Shown piece after piece: positions 8,325 to 10,586 of a stretch of DNA of 10,586 bases; position 1 is the first letter of the stretch, and each line of letters starts with the position of its first letter. The stretch lies in NCBI GenBank assembly GCA_964497185.1, contig CAZCBX010000023.1, positions 1-10,586 of the forward strand, given 5' to 3'. The translations under genes and the position numbers were made by a program. The notes under the pieces were generated by a model. The model was given only the letters and a program-made list of their open reading frames with translations. It was not told the origin of the DNA and did not search any database. The DNA is from CAZCBX01 sp964497185 (GTDB lineage: Bacteria; Bdellovibrionota_G; JALEGL01; JAGRMV01).

Positions 8325-8366
8325 TGACGCTCCTTATGGTTGTTGGTTGGGGAAGATTATAGAGGT

Positions 8367-8383
8367 AAACGCCGTTGGCGTTT
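8367..8383. other. Small perfect hairpin
   Basis: AAACGCC pairs with GGCGTTT around the loop GTT. It lies between the two long hairpins and is followed on the plus strand by a T-rich but interrupted stretch (GCTTTGATATTTATTT). It could be a weak terminator or simply AT/GC-clamped palindromic sequence; the evidence is only the pairing. Confidence 0.35.
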
Positions 8384-8428
8384 GCTTTGATATTTATTTC
8401 TTCCCGGAACAAAATCCGATTGGCCATG

Positions 8429-8498
8429 CAGCTTTTTGGCTTGTGCGCGCGACTCCGCAGCGAAGCGAGGACTTAGCAAGCACAAGCCCAAAAAGCTG
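8429..8498. repeat. Long hairpin with the same core in loop, inverted (copy 2)
   Basis: The left arm at 8429-8446 (CAGCTTTTTGGCTTGTGC) pairs with 8480-8498, 18 bp with one extra C bulged in the right arm. The 33-nt loop holds, at 8451-8473, the reverse complement of the copy 1 core, with 21 of 23 positions identical. The similarity extends a few bases on each side (GCTA or GCTAA before the core, CGC after it). The arms have no similarity to those of copy 1. An 8-bp direct repeat CAAAATCC (8410-8417 and 8530-8537) brackets the element and could be chance. Confidence 0.85.
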
Positions 8499-8621
8499 TG
8501 ACTGGGAGCGTCTTTGAATATCGAAAGACCAAAATCCAGGCAACAAATCCTAGCCACCACACCGACCCCAAATTTTTCGTGCAAAGGCTTTCGTAGTATT
8601 TGAGTCACCTGTATCTTTGGC

Positions 8622-8649
8622 TTGCACTTGCGAACACTCCTGGTAGTAA
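8622..8649 (+). promoter_or_regulatory. Weak candidate promoter for pruA
   Basis: TTGCAC (8622-8627), then 16 bp, then TAGTAA (8644-8649) preceded by TGG, an extended -10 feature. If used, transcription would begin near 8656, inside the stem-loop at 8637-8677, which would then act as DNA rather than RNA. A second, poorer -10-like TAGTAT lies at 8594-8599. Neither is strong. Confidence 0.3.
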
Positions 8650-8677
8650 TGGCTCATTGACTGTTAACAACCAGGAG
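8637..8677 (+). promoter_or_regulatory. Stem-loop pairing with the pruA ribosome binding site
   Basis: CTCCTGGT (8637-8644) pairs perfectly with ACCAGGAG (8670-8677), which contains the pruA Shine-Dalgarno AGGAG (8673-8677), 7 nt from the ATG. The stem continues as AGTAATG (8645-8651) with CATTGACT (8655-8662, G8659 bulged) around the triloop GCT, leaving GTTAACA (8663-8669) unpaired on the 3' side. In RNA, 15 base pairs would hide the ribosome binding site. The apex contains ATG GCT CAT TGA (8649-8660), a possible three-codon leader frame without a clear binding site. The same palindrome might instead be a DNA operator. Confidence 0.55.
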
Positions 8678-8684
8678 ATATGTC

Positions 8685-10410
8685 ATGGCAAACGCTTATT
8701 TTAATCCACCTTTTGCTGAAAATGAACCCATTCTTTCGTATGGGCCTGGGTCCCCCGAGCGTGAACAGCTTGCGCAAACCCTCAAAGCCATGAAGAATCA
8801 AGAAGTGGATATTCCCATGGTCATTGGCGGACAAAATGTTTTTACCGATGAAAAAAAATCCATTGCGCCCCCGCATGAAATTAAACATACCTTGGGTCAA
8901 TATTCCAAAGGTTCAAAACAGCATGTGCAACAAGCCATTGATGCAGCCATGGAAGCCAAACCGGCATGGGAAGCCATGGCATGGCAGGATCGCGCCGCCA
9001 TTTTTTTAAAAGCTGCGGATCTAATCTCTGGGCCGTATCGCGCACGCATGAACGCTGCCACCATGCTGGGCCAAAGCAAAAATGTCTACCAGGCTGAGAT
9101 CGATGCGGTGGCTGAGTTGGCTGATTTTTTACGATTTAACGTTTCGTTTATGACCGAAATGTACAACCAGCAGCCCGAAAGCAGCCCGGGTGTATGGAAC
9201 CGCATGGAGTATCGTGCGCTCGAAGGGTTTGTTTTTGCCTTAACGCCGTTTAACTTTACCGCCATTGCAGGCAACCTATGTGCGGCACCGGCCATGATGG
9301 GCAACGTCATTGTTTGGAAACCTGCTGAAACCCAAATTTATTCCGCCCACTTGCTCATGGAAATTTTTGAAAAAGCGGGCTTGCCCAAGGGCGTGATCAA
9401 TCTGGTTTTTGTTAGCGGACCCGATGCCGGAGAAGTGATTTTTAAACACCCTGACTTGGCGGGCCTTCACTTTACTGGCAGTACGGGCGTGTTTCAAACC
9501 CTTTGGAAAACCATTGGCGAAAACATTTCCACTTATAAAAGTTACCCGCGTGTGGTCGGTGAAACAGGAGGCAAGGACTTTGTGGTCGCGCATCCGTCGG
9601 CCAACGCCAAAGAAGTGGCCACCGGTTTGGCCCGTGGCGCGTTTGAATTTCAAGGTCAAAAATGCTCTGCTGCCTCTAGGGCTTACATTCCGCAAAGCCT
9701 TTGGCCTGAAATCAAAGAACAGCTCATTGAAGACATGCAAAGTTTTCGCATGGGTTCCACCGAAGATTTTGGCAATTTCATCAATGCGGTGATCGACGAA
9801 AAAGCCTTTGATAAAATTGCAAGCTACATCGACAAGGTGAAAGAAAGCTCAAGCGCAGAAATTCTTCAAGGCGGGGAGTACGATAAGTCCGAAGGCTATT
9901 ACATTACGCCCACCCTGATTCAAACCCAAGATCCCACTTTTACCACCATGGTGGAAGAAATTTTCGGTCCGGTCTTGACGGTGTATGTGTATGAAGACGG
10001 CGAATTTGAACAAACGTTGGATTTGGTAAACCAAACCTCACCGTATGCGTTAACGGGCAGTATTTTTTCGACCGACCGTCAGGCGGTGGCCCTGGCCAGC
10101 GAAAAACTAAAGCATGCAGCGGGCAATTTTTACATCAACGATAAACCAACCGGCGCGGTTGTAGGACAACAACCATTCGGTGGCGCCCGAGGCTCAGGCA
10201 CCAATGACAAAGCTGGCTCCATCCTTAATCTATATAGATGGGTATCGGCACNNNNNNNNNNNNNNNNNNNNNNNNNNNNNNNNNNNNNNNNNNNNNNNNN
10301 NNNNNNNNNNNNNNNNNNNNNNNNNNNNNNNNNNNNNNNNNNNNNNNNNNNGCACGATCAAAGAAACCTTTGTTCCGGCAACCGATTATCGGTATCCGTT
10401 TTTGGGGTGA
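8685..10410 (+). CDS. pruA: L-glutamate gamma-semialdehyde (P5C) dehydrogenase, interrupted by an assembly gap
   Basis: This NAD-dependent aldehyde dehydrogenase converts glutamate gamma-semialdehyde (from 1-pyrroline-5-carboxylate) to glutamate in cytoplasmic proline catabolism. The ATG follows AGGAG with 7 nt spacing. Key residues are Glu293 (VGETGGKD), catalytic Cys327 (GQKCSAAS), the nucleotide-site FTGSTG (263-268), EEIFGPV (424-430) and QQPFGGARGSGTNDKAG (495-511). The N-terminal arm before the fold, about 60 residues, and the total length match the stand-alone class 1 P5C dehydrogenases of the mitochondrial, Bacteroidetes and deltaproteobacterial type, not the PutA fusion. A run of 100 N (10252-10351) breaks the frame after WVSA, but the 59 nt after the gap encode R/TIKETFVPATDYRYPFLG and a stop exactly in the frame obtained by joining the flanks, giving 541 residues. 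No proline dehydrogenase is in the window. It is apparently monocistronic. Confidence 0.95.
10252..10351. other. Assembly gap of 100 N, probably zero true length
   Basis: Exactly 100 N, a conventional gap length. The bases before it (GGGTATCGGCAC, 10240-10251) and after it (GCACGATCAAAG...) occur joined without interruption at 10532-10586, and joining them restores the pruA reading frame and the expected family length. A 100-base gap would shift the frame. Confidence 0.9.
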
Positions 10411-10447
10411 TCATCAAGAGGTTGGAAAATATTCACAAAGAGGTGAA

Positions 10448-10517
10448 TGACGTTGCGGCTTGGCCGCACGTCAGAGGAGAAACGTGAGTTTCTCTTAAGA
10501 GTGCTTTGAAAAAGCAC
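10448..10517 (+). other. Three consecutive stem-loops after pruA, possible structured RNA
   Basis: Within 70 nt there are three hairpins. The first (10448-10473) pairs TGACGTTGCGGC with GCCGCACGTCA, 11 bp with one bulged T and loop TTG. The second (10475-10496) has GAGAAAC/GTTTCTC around GTGA, extended by two pairs. The third (10501-10517) has GTGCTTT/AAAGCAC around GAA. A minor GCC/GGC stem follows at 10518-10527. They lie in the 121 nt between the pruA stop and the repeated pruA end. None is followed by a T-run, so a simple terminator is unlikely. No known RNA family was recognised. Confidence 0.45.
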
Positions 10518-10531
10518 GCCAGAAGGCAGCA

Positions 10532-10586
10532 GGGTATCGGCACGCACGATCAAAGAAACCTTTGTTCCGGCAACCGATTATCGGTA
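10532..10586 (+). repeat. Second copy of the pruA 3' segment at the window end
   Basis: These 55 bases match 10240-10251 joined to 10352-10394 without mismatch, and the match stops exactly at its left end (A10531 versus T10239). On the right it is cut by the end of the window. Measured in the sequence after the gap, the two copies are 192 bp apart. It encodes W V S A R T I K E T F V P in the pruA frame. Either a tandem duplication of the pruA end or an assembly overlap of one 55-base word. Confidence 0.85.

Larger units (their letters stand above)
8190..8684. other. Non-coding region with several stem-loops
   Basis: This 495-bp stretch between the sigma-factor gene and pruA has no convincing gene. 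A minus-strand frame at 8357-8608 (83 codons, GTG start) runs through the second hairpin, has no ribosome binding site and resembles no family I know. The region holds two long hairpins (8257-8324 and 8429-8498) sharing a loop sequence, a small 7-bp hairpin with a 3-nt loop (8367-8383), a weak 6-bp stem (8510-8529) and the pruA leader. No classical terminator (stem followed by a T-run) was found after the sigma-factor stop codon. Confidence 0.8.

Noticed and set aside
8429..8498. attC site of an integron cassette
   Set aside because: There is an imperfect palindrome, but no recognisable core sites (GTTRRRY-like and its complement) at the ends, no integrase and no cassette genes.
8357..8608. 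83-codon minus-strand frame in the rpoH-pruA spacer
   Set aside because: It runs through hairpin copy 2, has a GTG start with no ribosome binding site, and its composition looks like translated repeat sequence. No family resemblance.
10352..10487. Extended pruA C-terminus read through the N run to 10487
   Set aside because: This frame arises only because 100 N shifts the reading frame; the correct frame ends at the TGA at 10408-10410 with a family-typical C-terminus.
10532..10586. CRISPR or other repeat array at the window end
   Set aside because: Only two copies exist, the repeat is part of a coding sequence, and the 55-nt length and gap placement fit an assembly node or a simple tandem duplication.

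Overview
The window looks like an ordinary chromosomal stretch of a free-living Gram-negative bacterium, probably a deltaproteobacterium in the broad sense (Myxococcota, Bradymonadota or Bdellovibrionota relatives). The basis is an htrA gene with a lipoprotein signal next to an RpoH-type sigma factor, a gamma/alpha-fused KorA with a long KorB, and a stand-alone PruA of the ~540-residue type. This placement is inference; no rRNA or other marker gene is present. The 100-N gap and the short end repeat suggest a draft or metagenome assembly.

Layout. Positions 3-1544 (+) hold the 3' part of an unrecognised, cysteine-bearing, probably exported protein whose start lies outside the window. It converges, 11 bp apart, on a minus-strand block: korB (1556-2605) and korA (2620-4452), the two subunits of a 2-oxoacid:ferredoxin oxidoreductase, with queG (4629-5576), the last enzyme of queuosine synthesis, upstream on the same strand. 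queG is divergent from a plus-strand pair, htrA (5643-7238, lipid-anchored periplasmic protease/chaperone) and an rpoH-like sigma factor (7272-8189), which form a plausible envelope and heat-stress operon.

Positions 8190-8684 are non-coding and are the most unusual part. Two long hairpins there have unrelated stems but nearly the same ~23-nt sequence in the loop, in opposite orientation. A further stem-loop at 8637-8677 pairs with the ribosome binding site of the next gene.

pruA (8685-10410, +), for proline and glutamate catabolism, is interrupted by a run of exactly 100 N. The two flanks join without any missing base into a normal 541-residue protein, so the gap is almost certainly an assembly artefact. 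After pruA come three closely spaced hairpins (10448-10517). The last 55 bases of the window then repeat the sequence across the gap junction, implying either a tandem duplication with a 192-nt period or a de Bruijn graph loop.

No mobile element, CRISPR array, tRNA or rRNA was seen. The genes are mostly housekeeping. Candidates for something undescribed are the two-hairpin element family, the pruA leader and the structured region after pruA.
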